A stretch of 64,000 bases of DNA from Janthinobacterium sp. Marseille (GCF_000013625.1 NC_009659.1:1116001-1180000), one strand, 5' to 3'. Positions 25,722 through 34,202 are shown, counted from the stretch's first letter. Made by a program: numbers and translations. Notes: a model not told the origin generated them from the sequence alone.

Positions 25722-25749
25722 CTGTCCGCTATCGGCCAGTAGCGGACAT
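25722..25749. repeat. Dispersed intergenic palindromic repeat, copy 2
   Basis: Reads CTGTCCGCTATCGGCCAGTA then GCGGACAT; TGTCCGCTA pairs with TAGCGGACA. It lies after hxsA. Confidence 0.7.
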
Positions 25750-25841
25750 CCATATTGGTTTGTAACAGCATGTTGCTAAGTCGCACGCGCCGTCTTTAAG
25801 GAGCAGAGTAGGAACATACAAATAAAGCAAAGAGGCGCACC

Positions 25842-26036
25842 ATGTCGTATCAATGCAAAAACAGTAAATGTATGTGTGGCACCCAAAAAAGCGCAGTCAA
25901 TTGTGCCGCTGACGGACATGGTAGTTATTTCGTTTGCGCTGTTTGCAGTTGCAGAACATATGTCAGTGGCAGCGGCTTGCAAGCTTATGCAAGCTCACAT
26001 ATTTTTGACCGTCGCACACAACCTAACTTTTCCTAA
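25842..26036 (+). CDS. Small cysteine-rich protein
   Basis: 64 residues with eight Cys (MSYQCKNSKCMCGTQKSAVN at the start, then C-A-V-C-S-C). AGAGG precedes the ATG at normal spacing, and a strong terminator follows 43 bases after the stop, which supports a real gene. It could bind metal or be a small modified peptide. It lies downstream of the hxs cluster on the same strand but 200 bases away. Confidence 0.5.
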   Translation: MSYQCKNSKCMCGTQKSAVNCAADGHGSYFVCAVCSCRTYVSGSGLQAYASSHIFDRRTQPNFS

Positions 26037-26078
26037 TTGATAAATCATGAGCAGCAGGCGTCAGTCTTGTTCGTGTAA

Positions 26079-26106
26079 AAAAGCCCCGTCTATGCGGGGC
26101 TTTTTC
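26079..26106 (+). terminator. Intrinsic terminator
   Basis: AAAAAGCCCCG pairs with CGGGGCTTTTT over a short loop. It is symmetrical and can act in both directions. Confidence 0.85.
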
Positions 26107-26192
26107 CAGTTCAGTTTTTCGCAACTTTCTATCAATCAGAATCGGTGACGGACAAAGCTTTCATTTGATCCTTTTGCATGTGCAAATGGTAA

Positions 26193-26240
26193 TGTCCGCT
26201 GTCGGAAGCAGACGGCCGCTATCGACCCAAAGCGGACGTT
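26193..26240. repeat. Dispersed intergenic palindromic repeat, copy 3
   Basis: Compound copy: TGTCCGCTGTCGGAAGCAGA followed by a second half ending AAAGCGGACGTTC. It lies directly before the next gene. Confidence 0.65.
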
Positions 26241-26283
26241 CAAATTAGTACTTCCCCTAATCTCACCAGTGATAGGATTACTG

Positions 26284-27255
26284 ATGACTTTTATATCTAA
26301 AACTGTAACCCCCACAGTAGACCCTAATGCATTCTCTGGCATTCGCTCCTCCAATGCCGCAGGGCAGAAAAAACCAGTTGATACAACGGTTTCTGGCGAC
26401 ACAAAAGGCGCATCAAATAGCGTGGTAGAAATCAGCGGCCGCGCAGCATTGCTCTCCCGTTTATTCGGTCAAGACGAGTCGACATATACCGGTGAGGTCA
26501 AGACTGATAAAAGCAATATGTCGGGTGAGTTAGTTCCTTACTTGACCAGTAACGACCGGACAATGCTGGAAAAGATGTACGAATATTCATCCGCGAATGG
26601 AATTGATTTACGGCATGTCGATGCCTTAGGTACGGACTTGGCAATATACCGGCGCTTCGGGGCAAGCGTTGCTCCAAAAGACCTCTACGATGTTGAAGGG
26701 CATGCATTAACAGTTGTGTTCTCCGCCACTAACAAAGCTGCCGCAGAGCGGATAGCTCATGGCGATGCTATCGCTTCGACGACTATAGAACAAGGTTTCC
26801 TACGCTCCAAGTTAACTGCCGGCGGGCATGCTGTTAATCACGCGTTCCTTGAACGAATGGTGCAAGTATTTTCGACTGGTGAAAATGCGCTTTCGAGCGG
26901 TAGCACTTCCGCAAATTATGGAGGCATCGCCGCTTATAGTGCTGAAGCGAATAAACTCGTCAATATTGCTTCTGTCGATGTTCAACTTGTCATACCTGAA
27001 GCTGACTACGTTAATTTCAATGGCGTGGGACATTGGCGCACTCCAGAACTCGAAGCTCAACATAACCTACGGATTAGTAAGGGTAGTGTCGAAAGCGCAA
27101 TATCAGGCTTGTTGGCTGGCGATGACGATAGCATCCGTGACTTTCTGACGCTATTGAATGGCTATGCGAAGAGCAGGAATGTTAGCCAGGGAGAGATGAA
27201 TCAGATGATTGAGCTATTGAAATACCCGTTGGCGAACGACATTGGCCCTAACTAA
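26284..27255 (+). CDS. Hypothetical protein, unknown family
   Basis: 323 residues from ATG 26284 (AGGA upstream; a GTG at 26269 is the alternative). The first 50 residues are Ser/Thr/Val-rich and disordered-looking, with VVEISGRAALLSRLFG, a motif often near the N-terminus of secreted or flagellum-linked proteins. The rest is a mixed alpha/beta domain. There is no signal peptide or membrane segment. It is monocistronic between a repeat copy and a terminator. I cannot name it. Confidence 0.7.
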   Translation: MTFISKTVTPTVDPNAFSGIRSSNAAGQKKPVDTTVSGDTKGASNSVVEISGRAALLSRLFGQDESTYTGEVKTDKSNMSGELVPYLTSNDRTMLEKMYEYSSANGIDLRHVDALGTDLAIYRRFGASVAPKDLYDVEGHALTVVFSATNKAAAERIAHGDAIASTTIEQGFLRSKLTAGGHAVNHAFLERMVQVFSTGENALSSGSTSANYGGIAAYSAEANKLVNIASVDVQLVIPEADYVNFNGVGHWRTPELEAQHNLRISKGSVESAISGLLAGDDDSIRDFLTLLNGYAKSRNVSQGEMNQMIELLKYPLANDIGPN

Positions 27256-27315
27256 CTACGAATAAAAGTAGTGAAGCAGCAAAGCCTTAAAAATTGAATA
27301 GACATCAGTAACTAA

Positions 27316-27338
27316 TGTCTGCTTCTGGCCAGAAGCAG
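27316..27338. repeat. Dispersed intergenic palindromic repeat, copy 4
   Basis: TGTCTGCTTCTGGCCAGAAG then CAG; CTGCTTCTGG pairs perfectly with CCAGAAGCAG. Confidence 0.65.
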
Positions 27339-27355
27339 CCTCTCAAAACATGTAT

Positions 27356-27384
27356 AAAAAAGCGACCCGGAGGTCGCGTTTTTC
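27356..27384 (+). terminator. Intrinsic terminator
   Basis: GCGACC pairs with GGTCGC, flanked by A-tract and T-tract. It closes the preceding hypothetical gene. Confidence 0.75.
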
Positions 27385-27487
27385 ATTTCACGTCGAATTA
27401 ATCAGACGCCTCAATTCAGGCGTACCGGGTGCTTTCAAATCAGCATGTTTAGATTTGAACCATTACTTATTACGATTCGAATATGTA

Positions 27488-28207
27488 TTAGATCTCTGAG
27501 CGCAGTTGACGAATTGTTTCCTCCGTTGTCCATAAGGCATGAGCTAGAAACCTAAAGTTGATAATTGCAGCAAGGTATCCGTCACCTTCTGGTATTCGAG
27601 GGCCTGCAGTTGCGTCACGCACTACTACAACTTCGAATCCCTGTTCGATTAATTCACGCAAATGCGATTCGATGCACAAGTTTGCAGCCATGCCGGCAAT
27701 AATGACCTGAGACACACCTTTCTTTCGCAGTTGCAAAGCTAGATCATTTGATTCAGGGCCATAAACTTTATGTGGCGATGCGATGATGGTTTTTCCATCC
27801 AAGATATATGGCTTATATTCCTCAAGGAAGTCCGCGCCGGAGCCTGCGAATCCCTCCACTGTCAAAGGACCAAGGCGGCCGAACATACCAATGTCGTGCA
27901 TGACATGTTCAAGTGGGCCACCAAAGTTCCAGTTGTGATCAACCGGATAGTAATAGTGCGGTGAGACCGCGACAGTAATGTCGCTACTTTTCGCTGCTAT
28001 GAACAGCTGCTCGATATGCTTGACCGTATCGTTTTCCGTAATGCTCTCACCGAAGAACGGCCAGCTCACGCCTTTGGGGCTCAGGAAATCGTTTTGGGGA
28101 TCAACCACGACAAGGGCCGCGCGGCTGAGATCAAGTTTAAAGGTCGACGGCTTAAATATTGGATTGACTGGGTCGTCGTAAAGACCGTTATTTGCTGGAG
28201 TTGTCAT
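27488..28207 (-). CDS. Isochorismatase-family cysteine hydrolase
   Basis: 239 residues. The catalytic triad of the family is visible: Asp in ALVVVDPQNDFLSP, Lys in IIASPHKVYG, and Cys in IIAGMAANLCIESHLRELI. These enzymes hydrolyse amide-like or vinyl-ether substrates (nicotinamide, ureidoacrylate, isochorismate); which one applies here is not decidable from motifs. It lies 63 bases downstream of a TetR gene on the same strand. A 20-bp box before it matches, inverted, one before the TetR gene, so TetR control is likely. Confidence 0.85.
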   Translation of the reverse strand: MTTPANNGLYDDPVNPIFKPSTFKLDLSRAALVVVDPQNDFLSPKGVSWPFFGESITENDTVKHIEQLFIAAKSSDITVAVSPHYYYPVDHNWNFGGPLEHVMHDIGMFGRLGPLTVEGFAGSGADFLEEYKPYILDGKTIIASPHKVYGPESNDLALQLRKKGVSQVIIAGMAANLCIESHLRELIEQGFEVVVVRDATAGPRIPEGDGYLAAIINFRFLAHALWTTEETIRQLRSEI

Positions 28208-28236
28208 TATTTTTCCTTGGTTACGTTAAAGAAAGC

Positions 28237-28256
28237 TGACCAGTCATCTAATTAAA
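28237..28256. promoter_or_regulatory. TetR operator candidate before the hydrolase
   Basis: TGACCAGTCATCTAATTAAA on the plus strand. 18 of 20 bases match the inverted box at 28848-28867, and GACCAGTC is itself near-palindromic. Confidence 0.6.
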
Positions 28257-28270
28257 ATATAAAAAAATAT

Positions 28271-28846
28271 TTAGACGAGCAGAGCAGCCAAAACTAAATT
28301 CTCAAAACGATCGAAAGGTGCTCGATCTTGATCAACTTTTGCGCGCATGACGGCGCCTTCGTAGGCGTCCAACATAGCAGCAGCAATCTTTCTACATTCG
28401 TTCGATGAACGCAATGGCAACGCCAAAGCAACATGTTCCTCGATCGTTTCTTGCCAGCGGCGAAATATATCCTGCAACTGACTGCGGACAGCTCCGCTGG
28501 TGCCACCTAACTCAAGTGAGAGATTTCCGATAAGGCAACCGCGGACGAAACCATTACTTTCGTGGAAATTCGACAATGCTCTGAAATGAGAGCGCAAAGT
28601 AGTGGCGGGGTCGCGACTTGTACGTGCAGCTGATTGCAGAGTTTCAATCTCGGTCCAATATGCTTCCAGAATTTCTACGGCAAAGGCATCCTTGCTAGCG
28701 AAATAGCTATAAAAAGAACCCTTGGGAATGCCCGCAGCATTCGTAATTTCTTGCACTCCACAAGCGTGGAAGCCGTTCATATGAACAACTTCCCTGCCGT
28801 GCGAAAGCAAGCGATCTCTAACTTCAGGATTGGTTGGGCGGGACAT
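28271..28846 (-). CDS. TetR/AcrR family transcriptional regulator
   Basis: 191 residues. The N-terminal TetR DNA-binding domain is clear (GVQEITNAAGIPKGSFYSYF at about 31-50, then ASKDAFAVEIL). The C-terminal domain is helical and ligand-binding by family. It is upstream of the isochorismatase gene on the same strand. Near-identical boxes precede both genes, suggesting repression of itself and the hydrolase, relieved by an unknown ligand. Confidence 0.9.
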   Translation of the reverse strand: MSRPTNPEVRDRLLSHGREVVHMNGFHACGVQEITNAAGIPKGSFYSYFASKDAFAVEILEAYWTEIETLQSAARTSRDPATTLRSHFRALSNFHESNGFVRGCLIGNLSLELGGTSGAVRSQLQDIFRRWQETIEEHVALALPLRSSNECRKIAAAMLDAYEGAVMRAKVDQDRAPFDRFENLVLAALLV

Positions 28847-28847
28847 A

Positions 28848-28867
28848 TTTAATTAGCCGACTGGTCA
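28848..28867. promoter_or_regulatory. TetR operator candidate before the tetR gene
   Basis: Minus strand reads TGACCAGTCGGCTAATTAAA, ending one base before the start codon. It is the partner of the box at 28237-28256. Confidence 0.6.
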
Positions 28868-29001
28868 TTTAATATTATTTTGCGCCTTGTCTTTCGTTGT
28901 GTCAACGGCTGATCGTTGCGACGACCACAATTTCGAGCATCCATAACCGTTTTACCATGGCTGTAAATACTGCAGCCGTTCACCAAGTCGTGCTAATATT
29001 A

Positions 29002-29017
29002 CCTACCATCCAGTAGG
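29002..29017. promoter_or_regulatory. Operator palindrome before second TetR gene
   Basis: CCTACCATCCAGTAGG, six bases before the ATG of the regulator. CCTAC pairs with GTAGG. It recurs with one difference at 29631-29646. Confidence 0.7.
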
Positions 29018-29023
29018 ATTGCT

Positions 29024-29587
29024 ATGCCTTCAACTATTCCGTCGACTACAAAGTCGAATATCGTCTTGTTAGCCAAACGGCTGATCAAAACACGTTCGTA
29101 TCTTGGCTTTAGTTTTCAAGATATTGCTAATGAAATTGGCTTAAAAAAAGCTAGCCTCCACCATCACTTTCCGTCAAAAGAAATGCTCGGCGTCGAGATC
29201 ATTCAAGAGATGCGCTCTAGCTTCGACGATTGGTCGGAGTCGATTTCTATTGTTCCAGAAAAGAAGTTGGACGCGTATTTCAAAAAATTTCGAGACGCGG
29301 TGAAAGTCGGTGAAGAAATGTGTCCAGCAGGTGGTTTGGCTTCGGCCTGGTCATGCGTCGGAGAAGAAATGCGTTTTGCTGCACGTGATTTACGAAGCGC
29401 ACACATTATGTTTTTAACCAATGCCATTGCTGGAATCAATAGGCAAAGAACAAAAAAAGCGACAAATGAGCTCGCGTCCTATGTCTTTTCAGCTTGCCAA
29501 GGGGGATTGATCTCTTCGCGGATGACCGGAAGGGCTGAGGAATTTGATTTGGTAATTAAGCATCTTCGTTCAACGATATACGCTTAA
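29024..29587 (+). CDS. TetR/AcrR family transcriptional regulator
   Basis: 187 residues. The helix-turn-helix lies at about 28-48 (FSFQDIANEIGLKKASLHHH, then FPSKEMLGVEII). The C-terminal domain has the CPAGGLASAW segment typical of many TetR ligand domains. A 16-bp palindrome directly before its start recurs before fabF, so it likely represses both itself and fabF. A terminator separates the two genes, making two operator-controlled transcripts. Confidence 0.9.
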   Translation: MPSTIPSTTKSNIVLLAKRLIKTRSYLGFSFQDIANEIGLKKASLHHHFPSKEMLGVEIIQEMRSSFDDWSESISIVPEKKLDAYFKKFRDAVKVGEEMCPAGGLASAWSCVGEEMRFAARDLRSAHIMFLTNAIAGINRQRTKKATNELASYVFSACQGGLISSRMTGRAEEFDLVIKHLRSTIYA

Positions 29588-29596
29588 AACAATTGC

Positions 29597-29616
29597 AAGG
29601 AGCTCTGCTCCTTTTT
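29597..29616 (+). terminator. Intrinsic terminator after tetR
   Basis: AAGGAGC pairs with GCTCCTT, followed by T-tract. Confidence 0.8.
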
Positions 29617-29630
29617 TATTAATCTTTTTG

Positions 29631-29646
29631 CCTACCATCCGGTAGG
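29631..29646. promoter_or_regulatory. Operator palindrome before fabF
   Basis: CCTACCATCCGGTAGG, a perfect inverted repeat of CCTACC/GGTAGG, 18 bases before the fabF start. It matches the box at 29002. Confidence 0.72.
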
Positions 29647-29664
29647 TTGTTTATGAGGTGATTT

Positions 29665-30978
29665 ATGTCTGCCGTTTTTCAAGCATCTGACTTTTCGAAC
29701 AAGCCACGTCAACGCCGTGTGGTCGTTACCGGCATGGGTATGGTTTCCCCCTTGGGATCGGGTGTGGAAATTGTCTGGTCGAGGTTATTGTCAGGATCAT
29801 CCGGATTACGCAGACTTGATGAAAATATGACCGCCGGTATCGACGCAAAAGTCGGTGGCGTTGTCCCTTCAATAGCAGAAGATCAGAACGGTGGATTTGA
29901 TCCAGATCGTCATGTGTCATCAAAAGATCAACGCAAAATGGATAAATTCATTGTGTATGCCATAGCTGCATCTGAAGAGGCACTACGTGAGGCAGCCTGG
30001 CAACCAACAACTGAGCGTCAAAAAGAACGAACCGCAACCATAATTGCTTCTGGCATCGGTGGATTTCCAGCGATTGCCAATGCGGTACGTGTCACCGATA
30101 CAAAAGGTCCTAATCGACTATCACCATTCACTATTCCCTCGTTTTTGATTAACTTGGCGGCAGGACACGTTTCAATAAAGTACGGATTCAAAGGACCAAT
30201 TGCAGCACCTGTTACTGCTTGTGCGGCGAGTGTTCAAGCCATAGGAGATGCAGCGCGCATGATTAGAAATGGAGAAGCTGATGTGGCCTTATGTGGAGGT
30301 GCGGAGGCTGCTATTGATAGGGTTAGCCTTGGTGGGTTCTCCGCAGCGCGCGCATTATCAACCAATTTCAACGATGAACCTTGTGCGGCCTCTCGCCCAT
30401 TTGATCAAGCACGAGACGGTTTTGTGATGGGCGAAGGAGCCGGCATACTCGTGCTGGAGGATCTCGATCATGCGCTGGCAAGAGGAGCCAAACCAATTGC
30501 TGAGCTAATAGGTTATGGGACGACAGCTGATGCGTATCATATAACCGCTGGCCCTACGGATGGTAGTGGCGCCGCACGAGCCATGGCTATAGCACTTGAG
30601 CAAGCAGGAATAACTGCAGCAGATGTACAGCATTTGAATGCGCATGCCACATCTACTCCGGTCGGTGACGCTGGCGAACTAGCCGCAATCAAGGCGGTGT
30701 TTGGCACGAGTAATAGCATTGCCGTTACGTCCACAAAATCAGCAACGGGCCATCTACTCGGTGCAGCGGGTGGAGTTGAAGCCATATTTGCTATTTTGGC
30801 ACTTCGTGATCAGATCGTGCCTGCGACATTGAATCTTGAAACAAAAGATATTGATGCTACTGGTGTAGACATCGTTAATGGTATCGCTCGGAATATGGAT
30901 ATTGAACATGCGATGTCGAATGGTTTCGGATTTGGCGGCGTCAACGCGAGCGTGTTATTCAAACGATGGACAGATTAA
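29665..30978 (+). CDS. fabF: Beta-ketoacyl-ACP synthase II (FabF-type)
   Basis: 437 residues. Thiolase-fold condensing enzyme: VVVTGMGMVSPLG at the start, catalytic Cys in PVTACAASVQAIGDA, the two catalytic His in LNAHATSTPVGD and SATGHLLGAAGG, and the C-terminal NGFGFGGVNAS. It elongates acyl-ACP with malonyl-ACP in fatty acid synthesis. It stands alone with its own TetR regulator rather than in a fab operon, so it is probably an accessory, stress-induced copy. GAGGTGA precedes the ATG. Confidence 0.92.
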   Translation: MSAVFQASDFSNKPRQRRVVVTGMGMVSPLGSGVEIVWSRLLSGSSGLRRLDENMTAGIDAKVGGVVPSIAEDQNGGFDPDRHVSSKDQRKMDKFIVYAIAASEEALREAAWQPTTERQKERTATIIASGIGGFPAIANAVRVTDTKGPNRLSPFTIPSFLINLAAGHVSIKYGFKGPIAAPVTACAASVQAIGDAARMIRNGEADVALCGGAEAAIDRVSLGGFSAARALSTNFNDEPCAASRPFDQARDGFVMGEGAGILVLEDLDHALARGAKPIAELIGYGTTADAYHITAGPTDGSGAARAMAIALEQAGITAADVQHLNAHATSTPVGDAGELAAIKAVFGTSNSIAVTSTKSATGHLLGAAGGVEAIFAILALRDQIVPATLNLETKDIDATGVDIVNGIARNMDIEHAMSNGFGFGGVNASVLFKRWTD

Positions 30979-31010
30979 CCGGTGCTAATTCAATTGTTGA
31001 TTATTAAAAG

Positions 31011-31061
31011 TCCTCTTTGGGTCGAAAGCTGACGATCTTTATCGGTCAATAGCTGACGTCC
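31011..31061. repeat. Dispersed intergenic palindromic repeat, copy 5
   Basis: Compound copy with two GTCG/TCGGTC-AATAGCTGACGTCC halves, more diverged than the others (GCTGAC replaces GCGGAC). Confidence 0.5.
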
Positions 31062-31065
31062 ATAT

Positions 31066-31102
31066 AAAAATAAAAGCGACCAAGTGGTCGCTTTTATTTT
31101 TC
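31066..31102 (+). terminator. Strong bidirectional terminator after fabF
   Basis: AATAAAAGCGACCA pairs with TGGTCGCTTTTATT (14 bp, 2-base loop) with T-tract. The remaining gap to 31381 is AT-rich with nothing I can name. Confidence 0.85.
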
Positions 31103-31381
31103 GTTCAGAAGCCTTAAAAGCTTCGTTGCAAAGACTATCAATGCTTAGGGAAGAACGATAAGACCTGATGTCCATAAAAGTATATATGTGCATTCTTGGA
31201 CGCGAAAAATTAAACGCATATCTAAATGCGAAATGCTTCTTTGGTAGAGTTTTTATGAATGGATATTATTTGATTCTGTTTTCTACCGCGCCATACTTTG
31301 ATGCAAAGCTCACACATTTCTCGCATTTTCTCGTTGGATCTTAGCAATGCGCAGGCCATTATCAACTCTTACGCTTAATTT

Positions 31382-32344
31382 ATGAATTCCTCTATTACCC
31401 AAAAATTCCTAGCTTATGTAATCTTGTTTTTACTAACGGTCATGAGCGTCAAAACAGCTCTAGCTGCTGATGCTTATAGACCCGATGTTCTACGAGTTGG
31501 ATTCCAAAAGTACGGCACGCTTGTAGTTCTAAAGGCACGTGGTGATCTTGAACGCAAACTCGCAAATAATAATGTAAAAGTTGAGTGGTTCGAGTTTCCA
31601 ACGGGTCCACGTTTGCTAGAGGCTCTCAATATAGGAGCCATTGATTTTGGCGTAACAGGCGATGGGCCACCTATTTTTTCGCAAGCAGCCGGCGCTAAAT
31701 TTTTCTACGTGGGCTATGAACCACCATCTCCAAAAGGCATTGCATTAGTAGTCAAGGAGGAGTCTTCAATCAAAAGTGTCAAAGACTTAGTTGGGAAAAA
31801 AATCGCAGTAAGTAAAGGAGGTAATGTCCATGTGCTCTTACTTCGAGCATTACAGGTTAATGGTCTGAAGCCTACTGATATTGTTCCAATTTATCTGGCG
31901 CCAGCAGAGGGGCGGGCTGCTTTTGAAAGTGGTGCTGTCGATGGGTGGGTTGCGTTCGATCCGTACCTTGCAAATGTTCAGCATTCTAGTCGTACTCGGG
32001 TAATCCAAGATGGACAGGGTTTGTCGCCCAATTACCAATTCTATTTTGCATCGGAGGCTTTAACCACAAAAAGGCCTGATGTCGTTAATTTAGTTTTGAG
32101 CGAAATAAAGACAGTGGATGAGTACGCTAGTAAAAATTTTTCGTCCGTTGCGAAGCAGCTTGCTCCGCTAATTGGCATGGATGAATCCGTGGTTATCACT
32201 GCCTTGCAACGTATGGGCTACGGAATCTCGCCGGTAACATCCGAAATTACTCAATCTCAGCAGAAAATCGCTGATATGTTTTACGAGGTGGGACTAATAC
32301 CAAAACCCGTACGAGTAGAAGCTGTAATTTGGAAACCTAACTGA
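31382..32344 (+). CDS. ssuA: Aliphatic sulfonate-binding protein SsuA-like
   Basis: 320 residues. A signal peptide (about 1-29, ending TALAAD) is followed by a periplasmic substrate-binding fold of the SsuA/TauA type: LRVGFQKYGTLVVLKARGDL, GAIDFGVTGDGPPIFSQ, AFESGAVDGWVAFDPYLA. It would bind alkanesulfonates for an ABC importer. The ssuB/ssuC transporter genes are not in the window, so it needs a partner elsewhere or is left over from a broken cluster. It is followed by ssuD nine bases downstream. Confidence 0.88.
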   Translation: MNSSITQKFLAYVILFLLTVMSVKTALAADAYRPDVLRVGFQKYGTLVVLKARGDLERKLANNNVKVEWFEFPTGPRLLEALNIGAIDFGVTGDGPPIFSQAAGAKFFYVGYEPPSPKGIALVVKEESSIKSVKDLVGKKIAVSKGGNVHVLLLRALQVNGLKPTDIVPIYLAPAEGRAAFESGAVDGWVAFDPYLANVQHSSRTRVIQDGQGLSPNYQFYFASEALTTKRPDVVNLVLSEIKTVDEYASKNFSSVAKQLAPLIGMDESVVITALQRMGYGISPVTSEITQSQQKIADMFYEVGLIPKPVRVEAVIWKPN

Positions 32345-32353
32345 GGTTACGAG

Positions 32354-33481
32354 ATGGAACTTTTTTGGTTTCTGCCTACGTATGGCGATGGTCGGTTTTT
32401 GGGCACTGCAGTAGGAAGTCGCGAAGCAACTCTGGGTTACCTAAAACAAGTAGCCCTTGCATCTGAAGAGCTCGGGTTTAGCGGTGTTTTAGTCCCTTCT
32501 GGTAAAGGATGCGACGATGCGTGGATCGTCGCATCAAACTTGGCCGCAATTACGCAGCGTTTGAAATTTTTAATAGCGCTTCGTCCTGGCATTATCGCTC
32601 CTGCTGCAGCGGCGCGAATGGCGTCGGCATTGGACCGTTTTTCGGATGGACGCTTATTGCTAAACGTGGTTACTGGAGGCGACCCTGTAGAGTTGGCTGG
32701 CGACGGTTTGCACCTAAGCCATTCTGAGCGTTATGTGCAAACCGACGAATTTTTAACAGTATTTCGTCGTTTATTTACTGAAGCCAGCGTGACTCATAAA
32801 GGGCCGTATTTTCATCTAACGGATGGTGAATTATTGCAACCTTCGCGTCAAAAGCCTTATCCACCTTTATTTCTTGGGGGATCCTCGGCTGCCGCGCATG
32901 AAATCACGGCAAAGCATATTGACGTGTATTTAACATGGGGTGAACCTCCAGCCCAAGTTGAAGAAAAAATAGCTGACATAAGGATGAAAGCGGAAAAACT
33001 TGGACGCCAAGTTAAGTTTGGTATCCGATTGCACACTGTAGTGCGACAAAATGCAGATGATGCATGGACAGCCGCTAACGATCTGCTTAAGCATGTTGAC
33101 GATGACACCATTGCAAAAGCCCAAGCTACACTGGCTCGCTTTGACTCCGAAGGTCAGAAAAGGCTACTGGAATTACATGGCGGTAGTAGAGACAAATTAG
33201 AAGTCAGCCCGAATCTATGGGCAGGAATTAGTCTTGTTCGGGGCGGTGTAGGAACAGCTTTGGTTGGAAATGGAGAGCAAGTCGCTGCTCGAATACTTGA
33301 GTATGCCGCACTGGGAATTGACTACTTTATACTTTCCGGTATTCCTCATCTTGAGGAAGCGTATCATTTTCACGAGAACGTTTTTCATCGTTTGCCAGTA
33401 CATCAGAAGCAACGCGAAGTGCCAAATTTACCAATGGGTATGTTCGGTGATAAAAATTTATCGAAAAGTTCTGTGTCCTGA
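32354..33481 (+). CDS. ssuD: FMNH2-dependent alkanesulfonate monooxygenase
   Basis: 375 residues. Bacterial luciferase-like TIM barrel: ELFWFLPTYGDGRFLGT at the start, RPGIIAPAAAARMASALDRF and GRLLLNVVTGGDP are the flavin/sulfonate-binding segments of SsuD. It releases sulfite from alkanesulfonates using FMNH2 from a partner reductase (SsuE, not seen here). It is co-transcribed with ssuA. The region downstream is broken DNA with a dead LysR gene, so the original cluster may have been truncated. Confidence 0.92.
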   Translation: MELFWFLPTYGDGRFLGTAVGSREATLGYLKQVALASEELGFSGVLVPSGKGCDDAWIVASNLAAITQRLKFLIALRPGIIAPAAAARMASALDRFSDGRLLLNVVTGGDPVELAGDGLHLSHSERYVQTDEFLTVFRRLFTEASVTHKGPYFHLTDGELLQPSRQKPYPPLFLGGSSAAAHEITAKHIDVYLTWGEPPAQVEEKIADIRMKAEKLGRQVKFGIRLHTVVRQNADDAWTAANDLLKHVDDDTIAKAQATLARFDSEGQKRLLELHGGSRDKLEVSPNLWAGISLVRGGVGTALVGNGEQVAARILEYAALGIDYFILSGIPHLEEAYHFHENVFHRLPVHQKQREVPNLPMGMFGDKNLSKSSVS

Positions 33482-33779
33482 ATTGCCTGTAAGTGTTCCG
33501 TGTTGATTTACTGAGATGGACCCGACACCACCAATCGGATCAAATTGGATCAAACTAGCGTTTCATCCAATTTATATGTGGAGGTTTGTCATGAAAACCG
33601 TCTAGCAAAACGGGGAATTCCAGTAAACAGACGGCATGAGGCGTGATCACAAGTAAGCGGCCGGCCCTTGTTGAGCATCGAGACGTTATGAAATGCAAGA
33701 TTCGCCGTAGGTGGCACCGACTGTCGATACATACGCGAGTGACAGGGCGTAAAATCCGGGAAATTCTTATAAGGCAGTT
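33482..33779. other. Unassigned 300-base remnant region
   Basis: No intact gene. The text looks like degraded coding or insertion-sequence DNA: short gene-like runs are interrupted by stops (for example an ATG at 33592 meets TAG after four codons). I could not assign a family. Confidence 0.4.
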
Positions 33780-34145
33780 ATGCAGGTCCAGACATTACGA
33801 TATTTCTTGATGGTCGCCACGACCGGCAGTTTCCTTGCAACGGCACGCCATTTTGAAGTTCCGGCTTCCTCCGTATCTCGTGCGATCTCATCACTGGAAT
33901 CAGAACTCGGCTAACATCTTTTTTATCGAAGCACGCGCGCGGAGCGTCTTACTGAGCATGGTCAACGGTACTACTCGCATGTTCGACAGGCGGTGGAGCT
34001 CCTTGATTCAGCTTCCGACCAGTTTGAGGACAAGAGTAAAGGTATCAGAGGGCTGTTAAAGATTAATGCACCCGATTCGCTAGGCAGACTTCATATCAGT
34101 CATCTGGTCAACGCGCTGCAAGCCAAGTATCCCGATTCAATCTAG
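33780..34145 (+). pseudogene. LysR-family regulator, dead and truncated
   Basis: The frame starts MQVQTLRYFLMVATTGSFLA, continues with a LysR helix-turn-helix (ASSVSRAISSLESELG) and meets TAA at 33912, exactly where the family normally has Q in LGxxLF. The same frame then goes on with HLFYRSTRAERLTEHGQRYY and later LDSASDQFEDKSKGIRG to a TAG at 34143. Both stops fit single C-to-T changes of CAA/CAG. Most of the effector-binding domain is missing because the MarR gene begins right after. Confidence 0.85.
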
Positions 34146-34173
34146 TCCTTTGAGGCGTCAATTAAAAAAATAC

Positions 34174-34202
34174 TTGACTGTGTGCATATGCACACATATA
34201 CT
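34174..34202 (+). promoter_or_regulatory. marR promoter with operator filling the spacer
   Basis: -35 TTGACT (34174-34179), a 17-base spacer, -10 TATACT (34197-34202). The spacer contains the perfect palindrome GTGTGCATATGCACAC (34180-34195). Predicted start of transcription falls at about 34209, the A of the ATG, so the mRNA may be leaderless. Confidence 0.8.
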
